A stretch of 64,000 bases of DNA, from NCBI GenBank assembly GCA_021234155.1, contig JAJEKV010000008.1, positions 7,158,445 to 7,222,444 on the forward strand, given 5' to 3'. The position numbers and the translations under genes are program-made. Below, in pieces: positions 44,151-57,234 of this stretch. This DNA is from Isoetes taiwanensis. Taxonomy: Eukaryota; Streptophyta; Lycopodiopsida; Isoetales; Isoetaceae. Numbering within the stretch: the first letter of the stretch is position 1; each line of letters begins with the position of its first letter. Under the pieces are notes generated by a model. It had not been told where the DNA came from, did not search any database, and saw nothing but the letters and a program-made list of their open reading frames with translations.

Positions 44151-47100
44151 AATTTTTTTTCAGTATTTTCTTATTTTTCTATGCGAGTTAGAGAGTACAA
44201 TACAAAAAACTGCACTCATCATGAAAGATAATCTACATGCACTATTGTCATACTTAACCTACAATAATTATGGCAGCAAACACAGCAGTAAATTTATGAT
44301 AGCAAAAGAGAAGTAGGTTTCTTTGTGTTTTTTGCAATGTATGACATCAAGAACCTCTATGCACATGTATTATCATATGTGAGTTGAAAAAGAGTGTTAT
44401 CTTGATTAAATGATTCAAATTTTGGCAAGTCTAAGTATTGACCATTAATGATCCATGGATATTTATATTTAAATCTTGCAACTACTATGTCACATGAAAT
44501 TTAAGATCTATGTTGCCAATGAAGGCTTGCATTCATTAAAAATATACCATTTCCTAAAAGATGAACTATATGTATAATTAGCATACTTAAACTCCAATAC
44601 CATGTAGTCACAAACACAACCAGATGTAGAGAATGCACTACTATATATAGGTTGATAAAATTATAATCTACGAAGATATAAGTGTAGTGCATAGCGTGCA
44701 TCTTTTATTAACTTCTGAAGATGATATACGAGTTTTATTAGATCATTTTAGATTTATTTTTGTCCTGAATTCTATATAAGGAGATTCTTTAGTCAATATT
44801 GAAATTCAAAAAAAAATCGAACTGTAGCTCTCAGATTCAACAACTTATGACCACAAAAATTAGGCCAAAACTTGTAATAATAAAAGAGAAATAATTCATA
44901 CCCTCAAACAACTCTTTTGCACAAAATTGGGTATGGCGGCTTCATCTAATGTCATATAATAGTGAAAAAACTTGGTAACATGTTAATCAAGATGTTTTAT
45001 CATAAAAAATCATTTGCTTTTGATTTAGCAAGGTTTGAACCCCTTTGTGCTAGAAAATATGAAGAATGCAATTCTGGACCAGTATGAAAACTTCTAAATT
45101 GTATGAGGTTTGGACAATCACCACAGGATGGGTGAATCCATTGGTCATGAAATTCTTGTAGATCATAAAGAATCAAGTGAAGATTCAAAAGGTGGTGGTA
45201 GATTGCAAAACGGAAAAGTTCCTCTCTAGATATATGGGTTTAAGTGGCAGAGGTACGATAGACCAATTTTGGTCTATGGCCCACAGATGGTCCAGTGGAC
45301 AACTCTAGTGTTAAGTGATTGCCCAATATCCTCTGTTTGATGGACAGATGCATTAGTGAGTCTGGTTGATTGCCATTGTGGTCTTGGTGTTTCTCATTTA
45401 GAGTGGGTTTTGGACCACGTGTCCAATCTTTTTGACGTTGTGGTGAGATTTGCCAAAAGTTCGCCAATGTTCGAACTATTATCACGGTGTTCAGACTATT
45501 CAAAATGAAAGGGATCATGACGTTGTTGCATGCGTAAATCCATGCTAGAGATGTGTTGCTTTTCCATGTCTAGCTGCTTATCTAGTAATGCGGTGCTGAA
45601 GACTCCATTTGCTCAGCGAGGCGTGCCAGACTAGCTATGAGGCCCTCAACATTTGCCTGCATTTCTTTCAAAGCTCTTCAAACGGGGGACCTAGAATTGC
45701 TTGCGAGAGGCTTGATGCGAGGTTTAATTGGCGGCCATAGCATGTCTGGCCAAGCGTGCTACATATGCCTTTGCCCTTGCTACTTTTCTTAGCGTAGATT
45801 TGTCAATCTTGCATGTGTAGACCATTCTACAGATGAAATGAGTCTACGAACATAACTTTGTCTGCCATATTGGATGTGCCCCATGATGTCTATGATTCTA
45901 CAGGCATGTCCATGAGGAAAATGTCCACTTTTGGGGAGGGGGGCGTATTACTAATATGACAACTCCTACATTGTCAGTTCCGAATTCGAAGTCGTTCCTT
46001 TCCCACTGCTAGCAACTTCAACTAGTTCCGCAGCTTAAATCATGTTCGATCCATAAACACGTAGTCCCAAAATCCAACCCTGCCTTTCGACCTCGCGAAC
46101 CTTACTCTCCATTTTCGCCATCGGTTTTCGGGTGCGCCTCGCAGAGTTGATCGCTTAAACCCTCGGCAAAAACCAACAATGCTCACCCTTGGTAATTGCC
46201 ATAAAGAGCTTTTTCTTTTTTTTTTTTTGGGGAATGTATTTCAATAAGGTTCGCAAATGATCTCTTGAGTATGATTTTGGTAATGTTTGGGCGAGAAATA
46301 TGGGTTAGGGTTTTGAAAAAAGTAGTTTAGGTTCTCTTTGATGGTTGTCTGTTGCAGAGTCGTGGCATGCATCGTCCGAGCATGTCGGGCGGCCGATCCT
46401 CCCTCCCATGTGTCTGAAGCCGGATGCAGAGGGCGAGGCAGAGCAAAGAAGGGCGAGGAGTTCTATTTCTGAGGTGGAGCGAGAATGGCAAAGAACGGCA
46501 AAGAAGGGCGAGAACGGCGAGGGGGCTGAGAAGTGGAAAGGGCGGCCTATCTGTTGTTGCAAACAGCTCCTTGCTGAGGCTTTTTCTTGGGGTTTCTATG
46601 TGAACCTGCTTTATGAATCCAGGCTTCGAAGTTTGCAGTTTGAAAGCTGTAGAATCCAGGGCAGTTTGCAATGTCAAAGCTTTAAATGGTTGGGAGGTTC
46701 GGAGTCAGAAGAAGACTCCAACTTTTGCTGAAAATGCAGTTCTTATGTCACGTTTTCATTGAATGGCATCTCTTCACTCTCATTTCTTCTTATCTGTTCT
46801 TTACTCTCATTTGTTGTTATCTGTGTTTTGTGAATGCACAATGGTAGTTTATGCATTTCTTATGTGTATGGATTGAAGTATACCATGTATGTATATACGT
46901 ATTTAGGCGTATGGGGTGCGCAAACTTATACATGGGGCTGATGTGTAAATTCCACGGCCCTTCATTTGGTATATTCATGGAACTATGCTTGGATCCAATG
47001 ATCCAAAAAAAAAATGATAAGGATAACATAAGCAGATTCTTATACCAAGTAGTACCTTTGCCAAAATTCTATAGGAAGTTAGAGAGAAAATGTAGGCAAA

Positions 47101-48581
47101 TTCTTATACCGGTGGTAACTTGCCACAATTCTATAAATGTATTACAAGTGCACTTTATGTCTTCTCCATTATGTAGGAGAGCCATGCCGGGGTTAAAAAT
47201 AAAATAGGACAGTCGAGTCAATCACATATTTTGCAACTACCTTACTTGCAATAGCACCCAAATGTCTATTCGATAAGATTGCCCAAATGTCTATTCGAAA
47301 GATTGTACTCTAAACAATTTGGTATCTTTGTAGGTGCTTTTCTAGAGGATTGCTAATCATAAGCATCATCTCAAGGCATAAGCTGCTACACTATCAGGCT
47401 CAAATGTGCTAATCTAAAGTAGACACATCCAACTTTATCATTAGCAAAGCTGCAACTTTTTTTATCAAATACTACAAAAAAACATGTTTAGAGGAAGCTG
47501 AGGAATCTAATTTTTTAGTGTTGCACCAGCATTCTAACTTGGACAACCGATGAAGATTTCATAATTTTCATTTACACACTGACGCAAGTTTCAGTTTCTT
47601 CATGTCTCTTATTTTAGAAAAACTATACAATAAAATGTGGCATTCCTCATATGCCATGAGGTAAACAAAAAAGCTTATAAGTTTTTACAAGCCAAAAAGA
47701 GGTGGTTCGGTTTGAGAATACCAAGCTCCCACTTAAAAGAAAAACATCCCTTACTAACTTTAGATCCTATACAAAATCTTAGATGCCAACATATTTGGTC
47801 TATTTTGCAGAAACGCAACGTGTTTCTTGCAAATCTTATCTTACAAAGCTGTATTGACCAGTAAATGTGATGACGTTCAAAGCACTAAACTAATGCACCA
47901 AGAGAACAAAGAAACATATTTAGGAAAATGCAAGGAACAAGATCATATGGAATACCACCAAGCAAAAATTTAACCTTATCATAATTAAATGAGCCGACCC
48001 TACTCTTTCATCATAAGTGCCATCACAAAATTAAATATACTGCACTGCCATATACAATAAAACAGCTGCACATCATATGAGATCATCACAATACTTTAAA
48101 AGTGATCAGGCCAGGCCCAGACTGTATCAGGTTCCCTGTTTGCCACTATTAAATTCACATAAATCCATGGAAAAATCTCGCCATATGATCCACTTTGATG
48201 AAATATGAGAAGATGAAGGCATGCTCACAGTGATCATATCAGAGATAAATCGAAGGAACCACTCATGCCTTATTTTAGATCAATTGGCAAAAAACCATGG
48301 CAAAAGCTGCATATGAGCCATTTTTTTTTTTTGGTAAACATGAATAGAGTCTGAAAAATGGATCAGAACCTGTGATCATATACACTAAACAGTTGGAAGT
48401 ATCCTAACAAAGATCTCTTTTAGATGAATAAAAGAGAATCTACAAGTGGGCAGGATGATTTTTAATACAGCCATGGCTCACACAATCAAATCAGAAATAT
48501 GACTGCAGAGGATGGATGTAGAGCAGATAAAACTTAGAAGATATGTATATTAACTGGGTGGAACAATTAGCTATGGTGGAT
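44151..48581. other. 4.4 kb without a supported gene
   Basis: AT-rich. 45585-45665 on the minus strand reads a short helical stretch (QANVEGLIASLARLAEQMES) that could be a gag relic. 46345-46731 (plus) is GC-richer and open for 128 codons but matches nothing that I know. A paired phrase, GCAAATTCTTATACC...GGTACC-like, is repeated near 47030 and 47095. Nothing else was recognised. Confidence 0.4.
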
Positions 48582-49766
48582 TTATCTGCGTTGAAGACGA
48601 GGGTACCACATGCCTAAGAGCTTTTCACACACAAATCCGGCAGTTTCAGAAATGCGTTTCCCAAAAGACCCCTGAGTTGGAAGTCTCACCTCTTCTAATG
48701 ATCTGCTGACGGCGAGTTCTTGCATTGACGGAACAATTTCTTCCTTAAAATCCACAGGAGCAACCTGCTTGAGCTTCCGTTTTCCTCCAGAGGGCTCTGT
48801 TTTTTGTTTCTCGATCATTTGACCTAATCCCTTCTTCTCAAGCTTTTCTTCAGTTCCTTTTTCATCTTCTTTCGCTGCTTCACATTCTGGAACATTTTCT
48901 GAATCCGGCAGAGCCTCTGTTACCATCTTGGGCTCCATTTTCAGCTCTGTTTTTGCATTAATGCATTGTTCCTGGGCCTTATCCGAGCCATGGCCAGCTC
49001 CGATTATAATATTGCCGGACTTATTCTTCTTTGCCTTATCCTTCGTGCCTCGTTTTTTGCCCTTATCCTTGCTGGTATTACCACGGCCTCTTCCCATTCC
49101 CATAGCCCAAGAACTCCTCTGTTTTTCCACAGCCACAACATTTTCGGCCATAGCCATTTCTTCCAAAGCCTGCTGCTCTCTACCAATATCTTCAACCAGC
49201 GAAATAGCATCATGGATTATCTTTCTGTTCGAAGATTCATCCCACAGCCTCCAGTAACTCCGGTAGCATTCAAAGCATCCACAACCAAAAGAAGGATCAT
49301 GCGGCACATTTTTTTTCGGCAAAGAGGCAGGTTTTTGGGGCTGCTTCCGATCTATACGATGCACTGGAAGCTGAGCCTGCTTTCGCTTATTTTTGGAGCT
49401 CTTTGTATCATCGTCTTCATCTACAGGATGAGAAACAAGATAGGCAAAAACCTCTATATCTGCTACCGGTAAAGAAATAACGGCAGCTTTTACACTATCT
49501 GGAAGTTGCTCCATAACGTGGGCAGCTTCATTGGGAAGTCCGACCATCTCCAGAAACATCATAGGCGGTAAATCAAAAGGAAAGCTTGATGCTGCAACGG
49601 CGGAGCTCGAGAAAAGAAAAAAAATGCAAAAGACGAGCAAAAAGAAGCAGAAAAAATGGGGAATAAGAGAAAACATAGGAAGTGTTTTTGGGTCTAAGAC
49701 GCGGCCGCCATAGCCAGAAGCTTCAAGCTCCGTCAAACTGGAAGATTCGCCACCGCTCAAACACAA
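48582..49766 (-). CDS. intronless plant protein with Cys-rich CGCFECYRSYW motif
   Basis: 394 codons, uninterrupted. Residues 31-60 form a hydrophobic segment (MFSLIPHFFCFFLLVFCIFF) that could be a signal anchor. Residues 69-112 hold MVGLPNEAAHVMEQLPDSVK and LPVADIEVFAYLVS; residues 158-190 hold DPSFGCGCFECYRSYWRLWD and SSNRKIIHDAI. The latter pattern (C-x-C-F-x-C-Y-x-S-Y-W-x-x-W-D-x-S-x-N-R-x-x-I-H) is the hallmark of an uncharacterised plant family. The rest is Lys/Glu-rich with a basic GRGRGNTSKDKGKKRG stretch and is probably disordered. Start is uncertain: Met1 (49766), Met31 (49676) or Met69 (49562) are possible; the core fits the family from Met69. Function unknown. It is the best host gene in the window and has a promoter-like region upstream. 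Confidence 0.75.
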   Translation of the reverse strand: MCLSGGESSSLTELEASGYGGRVLDPKTLPMFSLIPHFFCFFLLVFCIFFLFSSSAVAASSFPFDLPPMMFLEMVGLPNEAAHVMEQLPDSVKAAVISLPVADIEVFAYLVSHPVDEDDDTKSSKNKRKQAQLPVHRIDRKQPQKPASLPKKNVPHDPSFGCGCFECYRSYWRLWDESSNRKIIHDAISLVEDIGREQQALEEMAMAENVVAVEKQRSSWAMGMGRGRGNTSKDKGKKRGTKDKAKKNKSGNIIIGAGHGSDKAQEQCINAKTELKMEPKMVTEALPDSENVPECEAAKEDEKGTEEKLEKKGLGQMIEKQKTEPSGGKRKLKQVAPVDFKEEIVPSMQELAVSRSLEEVRLPTQGSFGKRISETAGFVCEKLLGMWYPRLQRR

Positions 49767-49789
49767 AGGTTCACGCGGAAGGACAAAAG

Positions 49790-49842
49790 CAAATTAGCGG
49801 CGCCGCCTGTTCTGGCGTCGCCGCTGCGGCGCCACCAACATC
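49790..49842. repeat. GC-rich leader with 8-bp inverted repeat
   Basis: GGCGCCGC and GCGGCGCC flank about 17 bases in the presumed 5' UTR of the 48582-49766 gene, a CpG-rich spot in AT-rich DNA. Confidence 0.6.
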
Positions 49843-49874
49843 TCGACGTGAATTATGAGAATATGCCAAGTGGT

Positions 49875-49912
49875 GGATTATATGTCCACGTCATTGGGTC
49901 GGCTTACGTGGC
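49875..49912 (-). promoter_or_regulatory. promoter-like cluster for the 48582-49766 gene
   Basis: Read on the minus strand: GCCACGTAAG and ATGACGTGGAC (two ACGT cores, G-box/ABRE-like), CCCAATG (CCAAT) between them, then CATATAATCC (TATA-like) about 110 bases before Met1. Order and spacing suit a plant promoter, possibly bZIP-regulated. Confidence 0.5.
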
Positions 49913-52029
49913 AGATAAGCTTTCTAATCACATTTGTTTACTAAAAAAAATTATTATTTTCTTTTCTTTTCTTATGAAATGGAATACCATAACGTTAAAA
50001 AAGCAATTAGATGACATTAAATCAATTTAGAATCCTTTTCACTATAAATAATGCTTAGATAACATAAAATTTAAATTGTTGATACGTATAGTGTCTTCAA
50101 CATTATGAATGTCCATGTCTTGCGCGTCGGTCTCTCATGTTGCACCCTAGATATGACCTCTATATTATTGGCCATAGAACTTGCCATATATTCCTCTGTC
50201 TTGATAATGTGTTGTCCTTGTCGCCTCTCTTATTCTTACCACTGACGATCCCTCACCTCATTATCGACCACACAAATGCCATAACTCACAGTATTCGCCA
50301 CACAAGTGCCATGTTATTTTCCATCATACGAGACTATGTCATCAGCATTAATTGTCAATCACTCGTTTATGTATACATGAAAGGCAATCTACACGCTTTT
50401 CCTTGCATGGAAATTGGGCTCCGCCTTTCCTGGCATGGAAACGGGGCAAAGTGCGAAGCGCAGAGCCCTGTTGACATGTAGATTGTGTTTCTCGTAACTG
50501 TAACATTCTATTCAATGCTTTTTTGGAAGCTCAAAATGTGAGGAGAATGCAATTAAACCAAGCATAATGCAGGTAAAAGATTGGAAGGTAAATCTATGGA
50601 ATGCCAAGTAAATTGTTGGAATGCAAGGTCAATTTCTCTGTAGCACTGGAACATCCAAGAAACAAGAAACTTTGTGAACACATGCCAGGAAAGAAACTGG
50701 CCACATGGCCAAATGTCATTGGAAGCCAAAGCTGACAATTAAGTGTCTTTTACGTTTGAAGTTTTGGAGATATTTTTTGAATGAAGTTTTTTCACATTCA
50801 AAAGGTTTCCTCATGTATTTTGAAGATGCACCACTTTACCAGTCTATGAAAAAATGTATATCGTACAATCAACCACAATAGTTGATAATATGTCTTTTCC
50901 TTTGCATGGGTCCATAACAATCAACAAGGGACAATTCAATTCAATGTATTGGTTGGCTTGGCCCTACTGCTAAGTTCGTGCAATGCATGTTGACAAAAGG
51001 CCACTCGTCCCTATTTTACTAGATATGGCAGCTTTCTTCTTGACCATATATATCCTTATCTAGTTATTGAGAGAGACGAAGTTTTGTTCTTTATGTCCAC
51101 GATTAAGATGTCATACTTCTCGCTAGATTGACTCCTGCTAGAAGGTGTTTTCTCTACGTCTTTCTTATATGCTTCCCTCCTCCTACCATTTTGTATGCAT
51201 GCAATAGAAGATGAGCTAGCTGGGTGTTTGATAATGATTAGAGATGCAGAGAAACATGAAGCTTTCTTTTTACCAAGGTATATCATACACATGATGCTCA
51301 TTGGAAGCATCTAGCGTTATTATGGCTATTGATTTTTTTCTAGTTTTTTCTGAACAACATTGTTTATAATCTATTGCTTGGTAGTAAATGAATTTATGCT
51401 AAAATGCAATCAATTATTGCCATCACTTGGTAAAGCATCACGTTATAAATCACATAAAAATAAAATGGATGATAACGTGAATGTCAAGTGGCGACATTTC
51501 TAACCCATCCTCCAATCCTACTCCGCTTGCATTTCCTATTGACATTCTACAAGTTTTTACCCTACATTCTATGATCTCAGAATTGCACTCAAAATGTCAG
51601 TTAGTTACAAATCTACGTTATGAAAGACATGATTTCGTTCAAATAAAAATTGTATTTAAAACCCTAAACTTGATACGATAATTTTAGTTGAATGATGACT
51701 TTATAATGTTAGAAAAACATAGAAATCACAAAGATCACGTTCTGGAGCTATTTCTCATCATCTGCAGCAAAACTTAGGCCTTGAAGAAGGAATGCAGCAT
51801 TTAAGCTAAAGATAAAAAAGCTTCCTAAATTCTAGCCATACCATATAATGCAAAAAACTTGCATATATAAAAACATGGAAAAGCATTAGCTCAAAAAAGT
51901 ATATCTTACCAAGATTAATAGAAAACCTCCTAAAATCTCACCAACAATTGCCCCCTAATGCTTTGCTCTACTACATGAAGCCCTATCCATATTTAGAATG
52001 CACGAAGAAAACAGGAAGCGAACATGGCA
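49913..52029. other. 2.1 kb without a supported gene
   Basis: AT-rich, with only short frames on both strands. 50400-50470 has two similar GGAAATTGGGCTC/GGAAACGGGGC phrases. Nothing recognised. Confidence 0.45.
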
Positions 52030-52150
52030 TTCATGTTTGCTCCTCTTGTATTGGGAAGGGGGGTAGAGACCTAGTAGCCATTATTTAGATGATGCTCCTA
52101 CTTTAGACCCCTTAGTTCCTATTATATGCGGCCTGTTATCAGAAGCCGGA
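52030..52150 (+). repeat. LTR fragment in inverted orientation
   Basis: GTATTGGGAAGGGGGGTAGA and the following TTAGTTCC...TATGCGGCCT...AGCC match, in reverse orientation, 52890-52990 of the adjoining LTR. So two LTR pieces face each other here. Confidence 0.65.
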
Positions 52151-53614
52151 GTTCATCCCTCTAGCAACCAAGTTGACAGAGGCCGTCCACCTAACACCAA
52201 TCTCTTAGCAAGGAATCAATGAGGAAGAATGGACGTGCCATTTATCTCGTCTTCCCTTAGGACCGTCCTAGCTGTGGAAGCGTAAACAAACATGAGCACA
52301 TGACATCAAATATAAATAACTCCACCTCGAAGGGTGTCTCACCATAGCATACAAGTGTAAGAACGTCAACAACATCATCATGGGGGAGATCCTACCCAAG
52401 GCTCAGACTCAAAGGGGATGGACTGACAACTCGAGTCTCCAGAAGTCATTGCAGAGAATTCATATCAGTGGATTGGGCTGGCATAGGAACATGGTTGTTA
52501 GGTAGTCCTCTCTATCTGCCCCTCCTGTGTATACTTTGCAGAATAGGCTGATAAGTCTTGGGATTTGACCGTAGCCTGCCGGGTGCATAGCCGAGGAGGC
52601 TACTCCTAGGTTTCATCTCCCAAGTCCCGATGAGGCAGGAGGATATCACTCCCTCGAGAGGTATGCCATCACAGGCGGCTAGAGGGCCACTGCCCGTCGA
52701 CCTGAACCTTATTGAATGTGACGCATCACCCAAGAGGTGTCGAGCCCATGCTTGCCCACACGCAGTGGCAAGCCATTAGGCCTAGCCCGCTAAGATCCCT
52801 GGTAGGCTTTACACAACAGAGGGATCGATCTGCAATGGGACATATCCTCCTTATCCACCGGTTTAGTCCCGCCACCCACAGCCAGGCGGGCTCTTATGCA
52901 TAGGCCGCATTAATTGGGAATTAATGAGGCTATCTAGGTACATCAACTACTGAAGCTTTTAGGGTCTCTACCCCCCTTCCCAATACATAAGAGTGCGCAT
53001 AGAATAGAACATCATCACACAGACTGGAATACAGAATAACATCTGATCTATCTACCTAAACATACATGGTTAGGTTCCTTTGTTAGGGTTTGTGATCTTA
53101 GAATTTATAAGGCTGCTAAGACTAATCTAACATGCTAACCCAGCTCATTGCTGGACTAAAAGTCGGCATTGCACAACAGAATCACTGTTTACCTGATCCT
53201 TGGCTTGCTCCAGCACCTCGAATCGCGTCCATGCTTTTGCTTGAGTCAAAGGCGACTGAATCTTGAGGATCTGTTGTGCAAAGGCGGCTTGGCGGCATTT
53301 GGCAATGCAAATTAGCAGCTTGGCTTGGCAGGAATGGCTCAAGGAAGCTGAAATCTGAAAATGGAAAAGGTTTAGGGTTTCCCCTTTTGTTCCTTTTACA
53401 TGACCTTTTAGGGTTAGGGCTAAAGGGCATATGGGGTTTTGCCATGTGGCAAAAGGGTTAAATGCACATGTTTATAGACATGTGCAACATAAGAGGTTTC
53501 CCCTAGGGTGCAACCCTTTACGTGTTCTAAGTACGTGTCATCAAGGTGACATGTACGAGTGGCGTGGCAGTATAAGATACGTATTCATATTGTATATTAT
53601 GCTGGAACGTTACA
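52151..53614 (-). repeat. 3' LTR of third gypsy element
   Basis: The plus strand ends GGAACGTTACA, followed by ATCTCTCCACCTTG, which on the minus strand is a polypurine tract (CAAGGTGGAGAGAT) abutting TGTAACG. The left end was not defined. Internal blocks match the LTR at 42303-43406. Confidence 0.7.
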
Positions 53615-55900
53615 ATCTCTCCACCTTGAATTGATGATGTCCGCAGTATCACGAGTCTCCCCACCTTGAAAACCTGCATGATCCCTGCAACATATTTCAT
53701 GCATGCAATTTTTATAACAAGTACCCCAATGTAATATTTAAGTTTAATAATTATAATCACATCCCTTGTTCCATAGCATGTTGTAGTAAGGTAATTTCTC
53801 AACCCCTACTTACATTAACATTTATTATTCACAAAACCTTTATAATTTGCACACTTATTATTAACAGAGTTTTCAAAATTTTATAATTTAAAGGTCCATT
53901 TGGTCTCCTTGCAACATATTATGACAAAACATGTGTTGCAAGTCCTCGCAGTGCAATCCCCCTGCTGCTAAATCCTCCTATTGGCCTGCATGTCCAACAC
54001 TATGTTAGTATACATTTATTTATTATAAAGTTGGTTATTAGGGGACCACCCATTTAATTACACTTATCTAACTATATGGATGCAAGACTAATCTCCCGGT
54101 GTAGGAAGAGGATGCTTCTTCCATCGTGGCCATGGAGACAGTGCCCTATAATGCCTAGGACGGTCACTCATGCCTACACCTTTTGTCGCCCTTGGCATGG
54201 AGGATGGCATCCTCCCCGTAGTAGGCATTGAGTAGAGGTGCTTTCCTTATCAATGCGTGAACTAAATGACCTCTTATCTCTCAATTTCGTCTACTTCTGT
54301 AGCAATGGAAGTAGACTTCTTAATCTACCTCACACTCACCTATCGGTTCAGTGTTGACTACTTCAGTGACAAGTCGATCTTTGCATTGCTCCATGAATTT
54401 GAAATACTGCTTCTCCAAATCTGATTGTAGTACCTACGTAGCGTCTTCCATAGGTAAATGTGTCCACTTCACTAGGTATTAGAGAAATTGGGATCTTCTT
54501 GTTTTCTTGTAGGACCTGTCAAGAAGAACCTCTGGGACGATCTTGAATTGGTCGTCTGTCATTTTCAGTAACTCTGTTGTCTCCAATACCTCCTCTAGAT
54601 TAGGAGTGTGCCTCTTCAGAAGACTTGCATGGAAGACCCTATGGATTTTGAGATGTGCCAGCAGATCCAACTTGTAGGATTGGTTACCTACTCTTTTGGT
54701 TATCCTGAATGGCCTAGCCCATCTTGGAGCAAGCTTGCAATTGCCAATGCGGGGCTTCGTTTATTTGACCTTGATCTTCAGCCACACGCTATCCCCTACT
54801 TGGAATTCTCTTACTGTTCTATTCCTATCGGCTACGCTCTTCTGCTGGCTCCTTGCTGCTAGAAGATATCCTCTCACTTCCTCCACCAATTGTTGCATGT
54901 CAGCTAGCATCTGTTGGGATACTTCTACCTTGGACATGGGATTGTGCCAAGTGTCCGAAATCAAGCATTGGCAGCCGTAGTTGATCATGAATGGCGACAT
55001 TTGAGATGACTCCGGGGCTATTGTATGCAAACTCCACCAAGTGAATATAATCGTCCCACTTTGATTGCTTGTTCCGGACATAATTCCTCAACATATCTTC
55101 AAGTATCTGATTCGTACGCTCCATCTGCCCATCTGTCTAAGGGTGATATGTTGTGCTCATCGACAGCTTCGTCTGGATGGTGGTGAAGAGGCCTTGCCAA
55201 AATGCACTCATGAACTTCGAATCCCTATCAGAGATTATCTCCCTTGGCATCCCATGGAGTCGGAAGATCTTCTTTGTGAACAACACAGCTGTATTCAATG
55301 CCATATCCGTGGTCCTGCATGGCACAAAATGCGCCATTTTTTACAACTTGTCGACTACTACCATTAAGGCATCCTTGCCCCTTATGGTTCTTGGGAGCCC
55401 TGTTATGAAGTCCATGCTTATTACTTCCCATTTGGCATTTGGCACTAGCAATGGCTCTAACGATCTTGGAATTCGAAGTTGTTCTGCCTTCGTCTGCTGA
55501 CATAGCTGACATTCTCGAATGTACTTGGCTATCTGCTTCTTCATGTTGGGCCAGTAGTAGCTACTTCTTATCTTGAAGTAGGTTTTTGTGAAACCTCATG
55601 GCCAGCTATTGAGCTATTGTGTGTATCATGGAGTATAAACTTCCTAATTCAGGATGATTCTGGTACGCGGCTTGCCCATGCTGCCTTAAAGTCTCAGTCC
55701 GTTGGCAACGTCTCTTCTATCTTCTTGCCGAACTCAATAGTGAGTGTTGATATATGGCATTGCAATGGACTCTCGTCGTCAAGGTGTGCCTCAAGAGCTC
55801 ATCTGCAACCACGTTCAGCTTGCCTGGCTTGTACACGATGTCAAAATCGTACTCCTCGAGGAACTCCATCCATCTCCTTTGTCTCAAGTTGAAACAAGTG
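53615..55900 (-). mobile_element. third Ty3/gypsy element, truncated at RNase H
   Basis: From the right: end of RNase H (QRRWMEFLEEYDFDIVYKPG, VVADELLRH) cut at about 55895, then the integrase zinc finger (IRECQLCQQTKAEQ). Integrase core: Asp boxes MDFITGLPRT and SDRDSKFMSAFW, a TAG stop at 55138-55140 in HP*TDGQ, and Glu in MERTNQILED. Next is a GPQ/K-like C-terminal part (HLKIHRVFHASLLKRHTP, FKIVPEVLLDRSYKKTRRSQ) where a chromodomain would begin. 53615-54470 is 3' non-coding sequence. Same family as the fragment at 29975-32628. Confidence 0.83.
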
Positions 55901-57234
55901 CAGTCAATGTTATAGTATTAAATATGGCATTGGTATTAGACATAGATATTTTGCATGGATATTTTGCATGTGCAGTATGCTTAGGGTGGTATGACCTTTG
56001 TAACTAGGCTGAAGGTTTCATAAGGACGAAAATTGCTTTTGCATTCAAGGTCACTCAGATCATGCATGTTGCTACTGCTTATTTACTGTTATGATTCAAC
56101 ATCTAGGGCTCTTAAGCCAGATTAGTTTGAAGTTAAATCTAACAATAAGTTCGCTGCTGTAAAACTCTAGATATATTGTAGTAGTAGATGTAACACCAGA
56201 GTCCTCATCAGGCCATAATAAATGAGGTAGAGATCCACATGGACAGATGCTGAACATGTTGTTTGTACTCACATGAACATTGAAGGCAGTGATCTTATGA
56301 GTATTTGGTATTTGCCTTAGTATACTCCATTAGATTATATCTGGTTTTTCACTTTTTAATGGTGTTGTTTTAGATTCTGTTTGCTATTTTGATTGTTTAC
56401 ATAACAGTGTGAAGGGGGATGACCCCAAAAGATCTCATGACACCTGCTACCATGTACAAGGCAACCATTTCTAATGCTTGTTTTTTGTAATGTTGGTGCA
56501 GGTAACAGGATCTTTTGCTAATTTATTCTCTAAAAAGTGGAAGCTGGATAAAGCCACGGATACATATTAAGTGATTGCAAAAATATCGTGAGGGCACTTG
56601 CGGAACTACAATGAACTACTCAGTTTACACTGGTGTGATGTAAATAGGCTTAAATAGTGGATATTTTGATAGTGATTGGTGGTATTTGTATAAACTATTG
56701 ATAGGATTTAGAATATTAATAAGGAAAATTTACATTGGATCACACTTAGCATTGGATATTGGTATGTGTAATTTCTTTTTGGCTTATAGTTAATGTCGAA
56801 TAAAGTAACATAGTCTGGGCCTAAGGTTAGTACACCTGACTAAACTTAGGGCTGCTTATTGTATCAAGTTATTTCCTTGCAAAGGTATAACGAGATAAAA
56901 GTCTGGAGACAGATTTAAAAGGTTTTTTTTGCTCTTTAACTCAGTGTATTTGTTATACCAATAACCTGGACTATGTTGCATTAAATTCAGGTGAAATTTT
57001 ATCATGCTAACAGTGACATATTGTTTGATAATACAGGAAAAGAGAATGGATGAGAAGAATGAGACCAATAATCTATGATGGTTAAAAGCAATGGTTGAGG
57101 GCAGAAAAGCCATGATTCACATGACAATAAGCATTTGCTTAAAACTATGAAAAGCCTATTGATTCCATTCTGATATAACATGGTTAGACCTTGTGGTCAA
57201 GCCTCATATGAGTATTCACATTCTGACTGTGCAG
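55901..57234. other. no firm feature
   Basis: AT-rich. At 56504 GGTGCAG precedes an open stretch (SFANLFSKKWKLDKATDTY, then stop) that could be a terminal exon; support is weak. Confidence 0.35.

Noticed and set aside
46305-46731. Host gene on either strand near 46.5 kb
   Set aside because: GC-richer patch with overlapping frames on both strands, no motif, and no clear splice or promoter context.
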